The translations under genes were made by a program, and so were the position numbers. This document shows positions 24,301-39,300 of a stretch of DNA of 64,000 nucleotides, one piece after another. The notes under the pieces are model-generated. The model worked only from the letters and a program-made list of their open reading frames with translations, had not been told where the DNA came from and did no database searches. Positions within the stretch are counted from its first letter, which is position 1; every line of letters starts with the position of its first letter. This DNA comes from Symsagittifera roscoffensis (taxonomy: Eukaryota > Xenacoelomorpha > Acoela > Convolutidae), in contig NC_087064.1 in the NCBI RefSeq assembly GCF_963678635.1, positions 26,888,189 through 26,952,188 on the forward strand, given 5' to 3'.

Positions 24301-27300
24301 TGAAAGCTGAGAGCATTCTCCTAAGTAAACGGTTTCTGTAATAATGTAAAAACTAAGATTTGACTACATTTGTCCCACCAATCAATCCCATTGGAACCTG
24401 ATCTAAACTACATTTTATTATTGGATAAATTAGATATTTTACCACTGTAAAATATTTAAAATTAACCAATCATAATCCATCCAACTAACAACCCACTTAT
24501 TTGTAAGTGCTGAAATTACTTGTAATTTCAGCACCAGAGAGATTTGGATTTAACTTAGAAATTAGTTGCCTCTCCAAGAGAACTTCAGCTGCCGCAATAA
24601 GCCAGTATACTCTAGATCTATTGAGCCTAGCAGAGACTAGTTAAACACCCTGAGACTAGTAGATATAAGAGTAAGATTAGGATCGGTATTAGACTAAGAA
24701 GTTGCACGAATCTATCCGGCCGAAAATAAGATAGCGTGACGAGCAGACGGTGTACCCTATCCGAAATGACTCTATGAGTTAACCAAAAGGACCTAACTCA
24801 TCTGGTGCGACAATAAGTCTCGAATAAGACCTTAATAGCTTAGACTTAACCAAATATAGATTAGAAATTAGACAAAACATTTTCAAAATGTTACACGATA
24901 ATAACTTAATTGAAATGTCTCTACGACTCAATAGATCAGAGCCGATATTCCGCACAATACTAGAACTACCCGGTATTGGAAGAAGACCTCGGACAAGAGA
25001 CGACATACGACTACATAGAAACTTACCATTTAGTTTCATGGTTGTACGGCAAAAGCCAACACAAACTTTTAGATTTAGAATCTTATTAGCAATGAATTTA
25101 GATTTTCATTTGCAAACATAAATTTTTGAAGGAAATCCTCATGATTATTTCAGGCGCTAAACAAAATTACTAATGTACAAAAACGATTGATAAAAAGATC
25201 TCAGATAGATCGTTTTCTCAACATCTGCAGTATTATATAAAACATATTTATTTGAAAAATATTTATTAAAAAATAAAAACTAAAATTAGTAGCATTACAA
25301 TAAATTGTTAGTATACATAAATCATCCTGTTGTTCCAGCTTCATCACCTAAACATAACAGCAATCATAAACTAACTAACATCATAAAAAACTAAAACTTT
25401 ATATCAAATAAATTTAAACCATTTTAAACTTAAATTTACTTAATTTTAAACCAGATCATCAAGGCTTATCTTTGGATCTTAATAAATTTTCTATCTCATT
25501 AATTTTTAATTCTGATCATCGAGGCTTATCCTTGGATCAAAAAGAACACTTTTGTTCTCCCCCACCCACTTATTAAGTGTCTTACGACCTCAAACGTCGA
25601 TTCACTACCCAACCTTTTCAAAAGACCCAGGACTAATGAAAATTTTTAATAACACTAACCATTCAAATTAGGCTAAATAGTGAAGAACTTCGGTTATTCA
25701 TCCTTCACTTGAACCCTCTTCTTACCAGACCCAGGATAGATCTTAGACTTAGTAAGTTTAAAATAGTATCTCACGAACTACTTGCGTTCTAATTATACCT
25801 GAACCTTGTGGATCGATTTACTATTCTCCAACCCTTGAACACAATCACTACCCGTAAGTAAGATTAAGTAAGTTAACACCTTAACTTAGACTAGCCACGA
25901 GAAAGTAAAAAATCATTCTCCGGAATTGATATACTTTTCTCTCCAACCCTGAACAAAAAGACCCAGGTTAAACTAACCAAAAAATCGTAAGGACTAACAG
26001 TCTAGGAAAATAAAAATCACTAATAACTTCTAGCATTCCTCATCCTAAACCTTATGTCATTCAAAAATTTAGGAAATAAACAAACAATCGTTTTACACAA
26101 TTGTGAAATAGACAACCAAAAATATGATCTTGTAATAACCCCACATACACAAACAGTTGGATTTATTAGAACAAAACGACAAACAATAAAAAGAAAAATT
26201 ATAAGCAAACAAAGACAAATCACAAGAAAAAGATTTTCAAAAAATAGAAACGCATTTTCCGAATCAGAAACCAACAATTTAGACGAACTATACAAATTAA
26301 AGGAATCAATAAATGAAAATTGCCCCATCCATGATCAATTATATTTTTCCGACTCAGAAACAACTTCAAACTCATCAAAAAGAGGAAAAAGAAGAATCAA
26401 AAAGCAATATAAACACAAACAGTACACCTATATAATTGGAATCAACCAATTAGACATATTGATAGTTATAGTTTAACAGTCATCAAACGAAAAAATGAGC
26501 CACACTAAAAGTGACGAAAGTCCAGATGAAGAAGCAGTTTTCCCTTTCTTATAGATTCACTCCATGATAGAGGACAAACACAATTTTGTAACAACTTACT
26601 CGTAAACTTATTTGAACCAGGAATCCGTCCATGCAAAGCAGAATTCCCGGATGTTAAAATCAAAAGACAAATTAAAGAACATTATCTAAAAGACATATGT
26701 AACCTAACACAACAATATGGAATCTACACCATAGAATTCAGCACACCACAAACAGCTCATAACAAATATGTAATTCAAACAGACGATATAGATTTAGAAT
26801 TTTCGAAAGTATTCATAGAATACTTCAAGAGCATACAATATCATAATTCACAAAGAGCAAACTCAATATTCTTTAACAATGTTTTTGCAATAATATATAG
26901 TTATATATCTATATTAGAAAAAACAGAAGTTCAAAGCACATCACCAACAGAAACATCCAAACATACAAAACTAAGAAAAGAAATCACAACATTTTTACAT
27001 ATAATCCGCGAAAATTTCACCAATAATGATGTCTCACAAAACACTAAACATGATTTGTAAAAATTTTTAGCATGGTTTATAATAGATTATTTTACCTACA
27101 ACCTAGACTGAATTTCACAAGCACGAAAAAATTTCAGACCCCAAAATACCAATGACGACACCGTCATTGCAGAACAATCAGATTACGTTTGGAACCCTGA
27201 ATGGTCTCATCCAGCATTTATAAACATTCCACAAGATATCTCGAGTCAAGCGGTAAGTACAATATCTTTTCACAGAGATTATGTAAAAGTAAGTAATACC

Positions 27301-30300
27301 ATTAACGATTGACGCAACACCATTAAAATATAATACATTTTTACCTGATACACGAAACAACAGCTTAAATTCAACAGTCATACATAATGAAAATCTCAAA
27401 GGAACCGGAAATCTTACACAGCAAGATATTCAAACACCATCACACTTCATAAATGAAGAAGTAGTCCGAACAACAGTAACAACTACACAACAAAGTATTT
27501 CACTAATACGTCCAAATCTCACAACACCAAAAAATACAAATACATTACTACCACAAGTAACCTTACAGTCAACCGTTAAACCTTCGATTGCTCCAAATAC
27601 TCACATATGGACTATCAGACATATAGACCAATGACAAAACAGTCAAAAACACGAAAAACGTTCACAAAAAACACTTTTGCAGAACACAATATAATTATGC
27701 ACACCAACAAAAAACAAATCAACCCCCCCCCCCAAAAAATACACAAAGTTTAAATCACGTATGTTCCCATTATTGGAATCTCCCAAATACATCAACCAAT
27801 TCAGTAAATTTCCCAGATAATCTACACCCTCCACAGGATTATAGTGAAAATTATCCATTTTTTCAACAAAATAAGAATAAACAACAAACACCTTATAACA
27901 CAAACAACTTATCATCTGATGCTGATGATTAATATCAACCAGATATTTTTGCACCATATACTAAAGAATATCGCACACAAAGACCGCGACAATCTCATCC
28001 ATCCCAAAATATGAAAGTTTTCCCACAAAATCCAACAGATACACAAAATCCACAACAATTGCATATACAAAACCCATTTAACACACAATCTTTTCAACCA
28101 ATACAGCCACAAAACCCAATGACTATGCATTCTTATCAACCAACTCAAACGAAAAATGAAATACCGCTTCCATATTACCTCCAGCAACATGAAATAACAA
28201 AAAATCAACTTTCAAATTTTTCACAAATGCCAAATGCCGCAGAATCACTACAGATGACTATGAATCCATACCTCATGGGTGGATCATCAATAACATCGAA
28301 TAAACCACTGATGGTATTCACAGAAACAGACCCTGAATATTCTGTAGAAGATTATTTAAATGCAGTCACAGCAAATTTAATTTTAAATATAGGACCCTAA
28401 CCAATTAATACACCACTCCATCAAAATTGATACATAGACGCACAGCGTTAATACAAACAACACTAGATGGCGCAGCTCAAAAATGGTTTTCAGTACTACC
28501 TATAGAAAAAAAAATCAGATTGGAAAAGATTTAAACAAGAATTTTCAAAAATGTTTGATTCTGAAAGAAACAAACATCATCAAAGAGTTTTATGCAACGA
28601 AATACGCAGATTAACAAATGAAACAATCAAACAATTAGCAGTACGAATCGAAATACTAGTTCGAAAAGCATATTCACTTAATACACATGATTACAAAAAC
28701 ACAAAAATGACAGAAATTTTAATGATGACCTTAACACCTCAATTAAGGAAAATAGCTATAAAAAAGAGAGCATCTCATCCTTCCTCAATTCGAGAACCAG
28801 ATTTAGATTTTAGAAAATCAGTAGATAAACTAGAACAAGCACAAATAACAATGAATCTCGAAGAAACAGAAAATCTAAAGTTACAATACGTTAATCGAAT
28901 TGAAACAAATACTACACATATAAATAATATACAAGAATCAGACACAGACCTGATTGAAAAAATCACTGAAATACTAAACATCTATGAAAGGAACCCAAAT
29001 TTTAAAGGCAAACCATCTTTTAAAAAATGGTGTAATTATTGCTGACGATACGGACACAGTTTCGCCGAATGTAGACAAAAACAACAAGATAATCAGAATA
29101 AACCCCAAAAGCACAAAGAACCAAGTAAATCATTCTATCAATACATGAAAAAAGATCAAAATCTACCAAACAAAAATATATATAGTAAAAATAGTTCAGG
29201 AAAACTACTTCCAAGTAACTCAAATGTCTCAAGAAACCAATCACCATATAACTCAAGTTATAGAGGTAGATCGCCCGAACAAAGAAATTCACGAAATTTC
29301 TCACAAAAAAGACATAGCCGATCGAATAGCCAAAATAACCAAAATAACTATTCACGATCGAATTCAAACACAACAGAATTTGTTTCTGCATCCAGTTCCC
29401 ATTCAATTCCAAGGAATAGACACTATTCCAATAATAGATCACGAAATTCATCATACAACAGAAATAGAATCTATTCACACAATAGAAATAGAAGTTATTC
29501 AAACAATCGAACTCAGAACTATTCAAACAATAGATCGAGAAATAACTCATATAATAGATCAAATTATAACAGATCAAATGATAACTATCAAAACAGATCA
29601 CGAAATAATTCACAAAATCGAAACTCAAGTTACAATAATCGATACAGAAATTATTCCCAGTCACCACATAGGAATAATAACCGTTATCCCGATTCTAAAC
29701 ATCGATATAGAAGTAACACACCAAAACATCAAAGACACATTAATCAAGTACAAACAAATGAAGAAACAACTTCAGACCCCTCAGGTATTGATGACACAGG
29801 AAGTACTAAACTACAACTAAATCACATTAATTGTGAATCATCAGACACTGAGAGTGATACAGGCAATACCATCTCTGTAAATATGAAAACAGTCGAAAAC
29901 GACTATGAACTTATCATATACGAACAACCTTTTACTTCACATATATATGAAAATCAATTGGAACTCCTTCAAAATTACTACATTGGACCTATTAATCATA
30001 ATACACAAACTACACAAGAAGTAAACGAAATTAACACGGTAATTAAACCTAATAAGAAAGATGAAACACAATGCTCAAACACAAAACATATTTATCAAAA
30101 TATACAAAAAGAACAACCAATAGAAAAAATTTGGACAATCCCATTTCTCTTAGAGAGTCCAAGAAGTAAAGAATTTCAACCACCAGATCTTGAAATTGAT
30201 TTTTTAATCGACTCAGGAGCAGAATCAAATATAATTAATATTCCCACATGGAATGAAATTAGAACATTACACACAAATTTAACACCTCTTGAAACATCTA

Positions 30301-33300
30301 GTAAATTGGCAACAGCACAAGGATCAACATTAGTAAACTATGGAAAAATCCAATTATTCCTCCTTCCCACAAGAACAATTGAACAAAACAAAATTTTGAA
30401 CAAGCCGTTTAAACAAACATTTCATATTACTGATATTAAGCACAATATCATTAGCATACCATTTATTACTAAATATATACCAACCAAAAATATCTTAAAT
30501 AGTAAAATCCATATCAAAGACAAATATACAAAAACAAAAAACACAGCCTTAACATTCTTCCAAAGATTAAACAAATAACCACCATTTTTCTCAAAACTTT
30601 ACCCCATTTACAATCAAAAACGGAAACACCTGAAAGCACTATCAGGAAATATATATAGTCTTTCAATAAAACAAGTCCATCAGTATGACAAAAGTCAAAA
30701 CAAACAACAACTTTTTATGTCAGACTTCGAATTTAAACCTATTCACAAATTTTTTCAAAATTACAATCTCATCCATAAAATACTCAAAAAATACGAAATC
30801 CGATATTATTTCATTACATGTGTATAACAGTACACCATATCAAATAACATTACCCTTAGGACTTTTAGGATATTGCGAAACAAAGGCTACAATTTCACCT
30901 ATAATTGAAGTAGACTATCGAGTAAATAATATATTACAACTATAAGATATTTGTCAATCAACAATTCTTAACGAAGAATTATCCATAAATAATAAATAAG
31001 TAATGAAAACAAAATACAGATTTTTACACAAAAACACCATATTTTAAACCGACATTTAATTTAACAAATTACACAAAAGAACAACAAAAGTTTTTAACAA
31101 TGTTTAATTTTCAACACTCACAAATCACACAAGATGAATTTGACAAATTAGCAAAACAACTGTTAAAATATTCAACAGTCTACGCAACATCAAAATTTGA
31201 CGTTGGAAAAATCAATTCATCACTACACCTCCCATTAAAACCTGACGCAGTTTTCAAAAAACAAAGAGCAAGTAAAGTACCGATTCACTTACACGACAAG
31301 GTAAATAGATTACTTGATATTTTAGAACAATACGAAATTATCTCACCAGTTAAAAAAAAAAACCAAAAGGAAACTTTTTCATTAACCCTGTTATCATTCT
31401 AGCAAAAGGTGAATCACTAAAAATAGTTTTAAACGCTAGATACCTCAATTCACATTAATCAAGTACAAACAAATGAAGAAACAACTTCAGACCCCTCAGG
31501 TATTGATGACACAGGAAGTACTAAACTACAACTAAATCACATTAATTGTGAATCATCAGACACTGAGAGTGATACAGGCAATACCATCTCTGTAAATATG
31601 AAAACAGTCGAAAACGACTATGAACTTATCATATACGAACAACCTTTTACTTCACATATATATGAAAATCAATTGGAACTCCTTCAAAATTACTACATTG
31701 GACCTATTAATCATAATACACAAACTACACAAGAAGTAAACGAAATTAACACGGTAATTAAACCTAATAAGAAAGATGAAACACAATGCTCAAACACAAA
31801 ACATATTTATCAAAATATACAAAAAGAACAACCAATAGAAAAAATTTGGACAATCCCATTTCTCTTAGAGAGTCCAAGAAGTAAAGAATTTCAACCACCA
31901 GATCTTGAAATTGATTTTTTAATCGACTCAGGAGCAGAATCAAATATAATTAATATTCCCACATGGAATGAAATTAGAACATTACACACAAATTTAACAC
32001 CTCTTGAAACATCTAGTAAATTGGCAACAGCACAAGGATCAACATTAGTAAACTATGGAAAAATCCAATTATTCCTCCTTCCCACAAGAACAATTGAACA
32101 AAACAAAATTTTGAACAAGCCGTTTAAACAAACATTTCATATTACTGATATTAAGCACAATATCATTAGCATACCATTTATTACTAAATATATACCAACA
32201 AAAAATATCTTAAATAGTAAAATCCATATCAAAGACAAATATACAAAAACAAAAAACACAGCCTTAACATTCTTCCAAAGATTAAACAAATAACCACCAT
32301 TTTTCTCAAAACTTTACCCCATTTACAATCAAAAACGGAAACACCTGAAAGCACTATCAGGAAATATATATAGTCTTTCAATAAAACAAGTCCATCAGTA
32401 TGACAAAAGTCAAAACAAACAACAACTTTTTATGTCAGACTTCGAATTTAAACCTATTCACAAATTTTTTCAAAATTACAATCTCATCCATAAAATACTC
32501 AAAAAATACGAAATCCGATATTATTTCATTACATGTGTATAACAGTACACCATATCAAATAACATTACCCTTAGGACTTTTAGGATATTGCGAAACAAAG
32601 GCTACAATTTCACCTATAATTGAAGTAGACTATCGAGTAAATAATATATTACAACTATAAGATATTTGTCAATCAACAATTCTTAACGAAGAATTATCCA
32701 TAAATAATAAATAAGTAATGAAAACAAAATACAGATTTTTACACAAAAACACCATATTTTAAACCGACATTTAATTTAACAAATTACACAAAAGAACAAC
32801 AAAAGTTTTTAACAATGTTTAATTTTCAACACTCACAAATCACACAAGATGAATTTGACAAATTAGCAAAACAACTGTTAAAATATTCAACAGTCTACGC
32901 AACATCAAAATTTGACGTTGGAAAAATCAATTCATCACTACACCTCCCATTAAAACCTGACGCAGTTTTCAAAAAACAAAGAGCAAGTAAAGTACCGATT
33001 CACTTACACGACAAGGTAAATAGATTACTTGATATTTTAGAACAATACGAAATTATCTCACCAGTTAAAAAAAAAACCAAAAGGAAACTTTTTCATTAAC
33101 CCTGTTATCATTCTAGCAAAAGGTGAATCACTAAAAATAGTTTTAAACGCTAGATACCTCAATTCACTAATTGACGAATCAAAATGCAATTGGCCTATTG
33201 AACCAATACAAATTATCTTAACAAAGATAAATGGTAAATACTTCACAACCGCAGATATGAATAGTGCATATAATCAAATGCCACTAGATGAACAATCACG

Positions 33301-36300
33301 ACGTGTAACACAATTTATTATTGGAAATCAACAATATGAATTTAATCGCTTATTCTATGGAATATCCATAGGAACAGCAGCTTTTTCAGCTTTCATGAGT
33401 AAAATTTTTAGACCATTAATACTCAAGAAAAAAAATGCAATCACTTATTTAGACGATGTTTTTATGCAATCACAAACCAAAGACGAAATCTTTACAGTTT
33501 TAGAAAAATATCATAAAATACTTCAGATTGAAAATCTGAAAGCAGCCCCAGATAAATCACACTTCTTTTTAACACGCGTTAATTTTTAGGACATAATTTT
33601 GAACGAAACACTATCACTCCATTCAAATCACGCATTGATGCAACCCAAAAACTTCATCCACCTACAAATAAAAAGAAATTCCAAGAATTCCTCGGAATGT
33701 TGAATTTCTTAAGTAACTATGTTTACAAAATGCAATTATACTTAAGACCTTTCTACAACATCCTCAGACAACAAAACAATTTTGAATGGACCACTGAACA
33801 TCAAACACGATTTGAAGAAATTAAAAAGCTGCTGACAGAACAAATTTCAAACACAATTCCAGATCTAAATCGACCATTCTATGCAATGTGCAATGCTTCA
33901 AGTTTTGGCATCGGCGCAGCATTGCTACAATCACATAGTGGAACAAATAAAATGAATCTTATATCAGCAAATTCACGGTTATTTACACAAGCAGAGCTAC
34001 GACTCTCAACTCTAATGAGAGAATGTACAGCTATAATTTACACTCTTAGAGAATAGGAATTTCTGATACTTGGATCAAAACACCCAACAGTTCTATTTAC
34101 AGATCACAAACCAATTATATTTCTCTTTACACAAAAATCAAATCCAAATCATAGAGTTTATAGATTTCAATTAATTCTAATGAAATTCCCAAACTTACAT
34201 AAATTTTGGAAAATAGGAAAAAACCTTGCATTACCAGATAAATTAAGTAGAAATACGCCACCTGAATTACTTACACAAAAAACTACAGTTGAAATACCAC
34301 AAAATATTAAATTCTATCTCGCAAAAAATGAAATATCACCCCGATTAGAATGCAAATACGCAATAAAAAACTGACATTGATCAATCACAAATAAATAATC
34401 TACAACATTTTCCACTCTACTTAGATTGCCAAAATAATCATTATGAAGTTAATTTACTAGGAACATCAACTTTTAAACCAATTCCATACTCACAATGGAT
34501 AAAAAACAATACTCAACAAAAGAGAATAAAACAACACTCGCACAAAAAAGACTTTTTATCACTAATTGAAAAAGAAAATTTGACCGATAAAATAAACTTA
34601 TCAGGACCACAAAGAAATGATTCAAAATACCAAATAAATCAAATTTTTGACCTCCATGACCCACTCGACACAATTCCCCTATCAAAACAAGAAATTGACA
34701 ATATTTTTCTCCCCCCAACAGATAAAATTACACTTTTAAAACAATATCAAAATCTCGATCCAGTAATTAGACAACTAAAATCATGGCACAAATACAAAAC
34801 TAAGACCGTAAAAACGGATACCACAATTTTAGGAAACAAAACACTCCTCCGATATTTCAGAAAATTTAACAACACAACAGTTAATGAAAATACAGATCTT
34901 TTAGAATATCAATTAAATGATTCTAAAGTTCCCTGTCCACCTTTAAGTATGATACTTATAGCTTTTAAAATCTCCCATACACAAAATACAAAGGGACACT
35001 CCGGATCAGAAAAAACATACTCGAACTTTACACAAAATTTTTATTTTCCAAATGCCCCAATTTGGATAAAAGTATTATGCACTGATTTTATAATATGTCA
35101 ATTGAACAAACCGTATCCAAATCAAAAACAAATAGCACAAAAACAAGATTTTAAAGGAAAAAGTCTATATTTCAAGCATAGAATTTCATTCGACACGAAA
35201 GGATTAATCTCACCATCCTCAGAAGGAAACACCTACATTATGGTCATTGTTGATGCATTCACACATTATGTAGCACTCAACACAGTACCACATTGTAATG
35301 CTTATTATGCTTACACAACACTTTATGAACATTAGATAGCAAAATTCGGATTACCCGAAATCCTAGTTCAGACAACGGTACAGAATTTATTAATAATGAA
35401 ATAATCACACTATGCCACTTATACAACATCAAACATAAACCACGTACATCTCATGCATCTCCGACAAACGGATTAGTCGAAGGTATGAACCGTTCACTAC
35501 AAGAATATCTCAGATGTATCATTAATGGAAATGATACACGATACACAGAATGGTCAGCAGATGTAAAATTATTTCCCTTATCATATAATTCACAAATTAC
35601 GACAACTTTAGGAATGTCACCATATGAAATGGTTTTTAGTCAAAAGCCACGAAAACCAATAATGCTTACAGCAAATGCACATAAAAATGCACAAGGTTAT
35701 TGCCAACCAAATAAAGATTCAATTTGTTATAACCTACCTTTACACACACATGACGAAGATCATTTTCATCATCCACAAATTCTTAAATTAGCCTCCGGCA
35801 CACATACCGAATGCATATTAAATAGAGATAAAAAACCCAACGAAATTTACCAAAAATTAACAAAGAAATTGTTACAAAGGCAAAACATTAACAACCAAAT
35901 TAATTCACGCTTTAGACCAGCCACAGATTTAAAAATTGGAACATTTGTTTTAATACCTAACTTTAATACACAAAAAGGAATTTCTAAAAAATTACAACCA
36001 CTTCGAAAAGGACCATACCAAATAATTGCCAAACCCACTGACATAACGTATAAACTCACAGATTCAACCAAAAAAGAAATTGTTCAACATCGTAACAATT
36101 TGTTACCTTACTACCCAAAAGAATACGCATTACGAGAATTAACTAAATTATATTCTTTTACAGGTTTAAAAGTTATTCAAAATCATACAGAAAAAGAAAC
36201 AAATGAACAAGACAACGTTCATCATGAAAAACAAAATCAAAAACAAACCACAACTCAAAACAATACAAAAACGCCTGACCCAAAAATATCTCACAAAGAA

Positions 36301-39300
36301 AGAAAAAACAGGAAAATGATAGAAAAAATTTTACCACAAGAACAAGTAGAAAAATCAAAACACAGAGAATTATCACGACTTAGAAATCAACCTCGTAAAA
36401 ATTACAAAACATTCATCCCACAATCTAAAATATTAAAGAAAGTTGAATTTCAAAAACAAATTTGATTTTAAAAGTTAAAAATTTCTACACTTCTAAATCA
36501 TTTTGAACTTTCATATTTTCGAGATAACATGCTGAAGCATACGCAACAATTTTAGTTCAGATTCAGCCAATAGGATTCACTCAAATCCGTCAGCTTGTAT
36601 ATCTCTAACACTAACCTATTAGCCGATAGATATTAAACTCCAGGCATATCTATAACTATAACTTTACAAACTCCAGGTCAAAAAAAAGCAACCCGCTAAA
36701 ATTTGACAACTAAAATAAATACCACCATAATATTACTACCCTCCCCTATCTAATAACGCAAAGATCAACAATATTTTCCCAACTCAGACCTCAAAAACCC
36801 TCCAACCGAAATGGCGAATTAGCCTAAAGTCAAAAAGGACCATAATCATTTGGTCTAAAGTATAAATATTTCAAAATACCCCAGATTATCTACCAAATAA
36901 AAACAAAGCTAAAAAGACCTCCCGAACACCATAAAATTAGCCCCAAACAATTTTTCACAAAACTCAACACAGTTGTCAAAAAACCAATAAATAATCCGAC
37001 CACACTCGAATCTCGCCCCAAACAACAAAAAATATTCAACAAACGAATCATTTCTTAAATGCTTTTCTCTCAAACAGTCAATATCTTAAAAAATACAATC
37101 TTAAATCTTTTCATAAATTTTTTTATTCTATTCAAACTTTCGCTAATATTTTTTATTGATACTTTTGAAGCTTTAATACTCTTTTTAATAATTTTTTGCA
37201 AAATTTTTTTAATTTTCTACTCCCTCTTTGAAATATATCTCCAACTTTCCCAAATCATTTACCACATTCACAGGTGCGATAATTCAAAGTCTATTTAAAT
37301 GATACGAACAATTTTTAGTAGAACAGATATTTTTTTTACTATTCGTAATTTTTATCGCATTTTTATCATCCCTAATCATGACATTGTGCAAATGTGTAAA
37401 AAAGGCAATAATCACATTCGCCTTAGCAACAATACTTTTAATTCTTTTCATCGAAGAATTTTACAACAAACATAAATCTTCCCACTAGAAAAAATTTAAT
37501 TGGACACAATTCCAAAATTGCTAACCAACCACCACAACATCAGTCTTCACCGACATCCTCCCAAGAAAACCCAGTCATACCCACAACTACTCAAAACCCC
37601 CAAACATCCACACGAATTTCTTTCCAAGATAAACCATACACTTTCAAAGAACGACACGCTCGCTTTTCTGAACCATTAGAACCAGTTCAGCGACAAGCAC
37701 CCCTAAGTGAACCAACATATATTTTATACCCCCCATTACCACAAGATTTAAATAGAATAAGAAACATTAGTCAAAATCAAAATACAGTCGAAATAAATAG
37801 ACAATTTATACATTCACGAAGAAATAGAAATTTTCAAACCCCCAGAGTTCATTTTGATATACCCCCATCACCAACACCAACTACTTCAGAAATTTTAAGT
37901 AGTACCTTACCAGAAACTCCCCTACTCCTTTCACAACGCAGCACCTCAAGTATACCCTCAGATTACTTAGGTTCAACACCAACATCTGAGCAAATACGTG
38001 AAAATCCCTTTAACCCCCCAATCCCACCGCACGACTACCATATTTGGTAACACACTCATATGCACAAGGTGAGATAAACTTGGTAATTGATCCAATAGAT
38101 ATTTCTTCTGATACAACACTATCATCAATACCAGAAACATTATCACTCCCGTCAACACACCATCATTAAGTCAAATCTCACCGACACTTTTCCCTTTAAA
38201 CTTTCCAAATAACCTCGACGCTAGATACCGAGAACAATCATCATCAAATATCCCTTTACGATTAGATTGGAACACTTTCGTAGCTCTTCCTCCATTATTT
38301 GGACAACATCAAGAAAATAACCGACTACACAGTTGGGCACTGAATAGATTACAATAAAGACAAGATATCCACGAAGATATTTGAGAACACAATATTCAAA
38401 TACTTCAACAAGATAGTCTCCAATTAAAATTTAAAATCACGATCAAACTTAATAAAATTGTTCAACAGCCCTACCCATTAAATCCACCAAATATAACAGC
38501 TCAATTGCTACCACCACCATTTATAACCACTGAAGTAATATACAAGTACGATAGATATACGAAAAACACAATTGGTTACATAACCTTTTATAACCCATAC
38601 TCAGGATTATCATACACATGTATATTCTAAAAATATTAACATTTCAACACATCTTTTTTTAAATATTTTCCGACCAAAACACAAATTCTTCTCCTCGCAC
38701 AGGACCCCAAGATTTATTAGTAACACACTATGATTGTGAAGAAAACGAACAAAAAACACTACACAAATAAGCAATAAATCAAGTATCACAATGCGAAACA
38801 GAACCACAAGCTATAGAAACTACAAATGTAACAGCAACATTGTACTCAAAAATCCGAGCAACAACAGTCACAGGATATAAATTTACAACAACAATTTCGA
38901 GAAAGTACATTGTTCACAAGTTTCCAACGGAAATAAGAACCGACTTGATCACGAATCATTTTACCAAAGTAATATAGAACGTCTTTTACATCTAAGCCCC
39001 GACGATTGTAAAAACGAATTACTCAGACTAAATCTAACAAGAAATAAAAACACAGACAGCAAAATAAAAAATTTTCAAGTCTTTGCCGATTCTGTACATC
39101 AAGCAGAACTTGAACGATATCAAGGACATATTAAATTAGACGAAAAATATCCATATAACGGCGCACACGGAAGATTGACTTATGACATACACGATAAAAA
39201 CTGGATACCACACATTGGAATAAATGACCCTTCAAACTGCAAAGCAAACACAAAAAATAAAGGATATCAAGAAATAATGATTTTTGATTGGAAAACACAA

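Noticed and set aside
29020-29667. Long minus-strand frame (215 codons) opposite the gag tail
   Set aside because: It is the mirror of the Asn/Ser/Arg-rich coding repeat, gives Tyr/Phe/Cys/Asn-rich nonsense and has no counterpart in element B.
28400-35400. Possible alternative genetic code, suggested by in-frame TAG and TGA in element A
   Set aside because: Element B has ordinary Tyr, Trp and other codons at the same places (for example TAT at the 34054 site and TGG at the 35333 site), and frameshifts are also present. The stops are decay.
37059-37298. 79-codon Phe/Ile/Leu-rich frame in the post-pol spacer as a membrane protein
   Set aside because: The matching stretch of element B has many stops. 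The hydrophobicity follows from T-rich composition.
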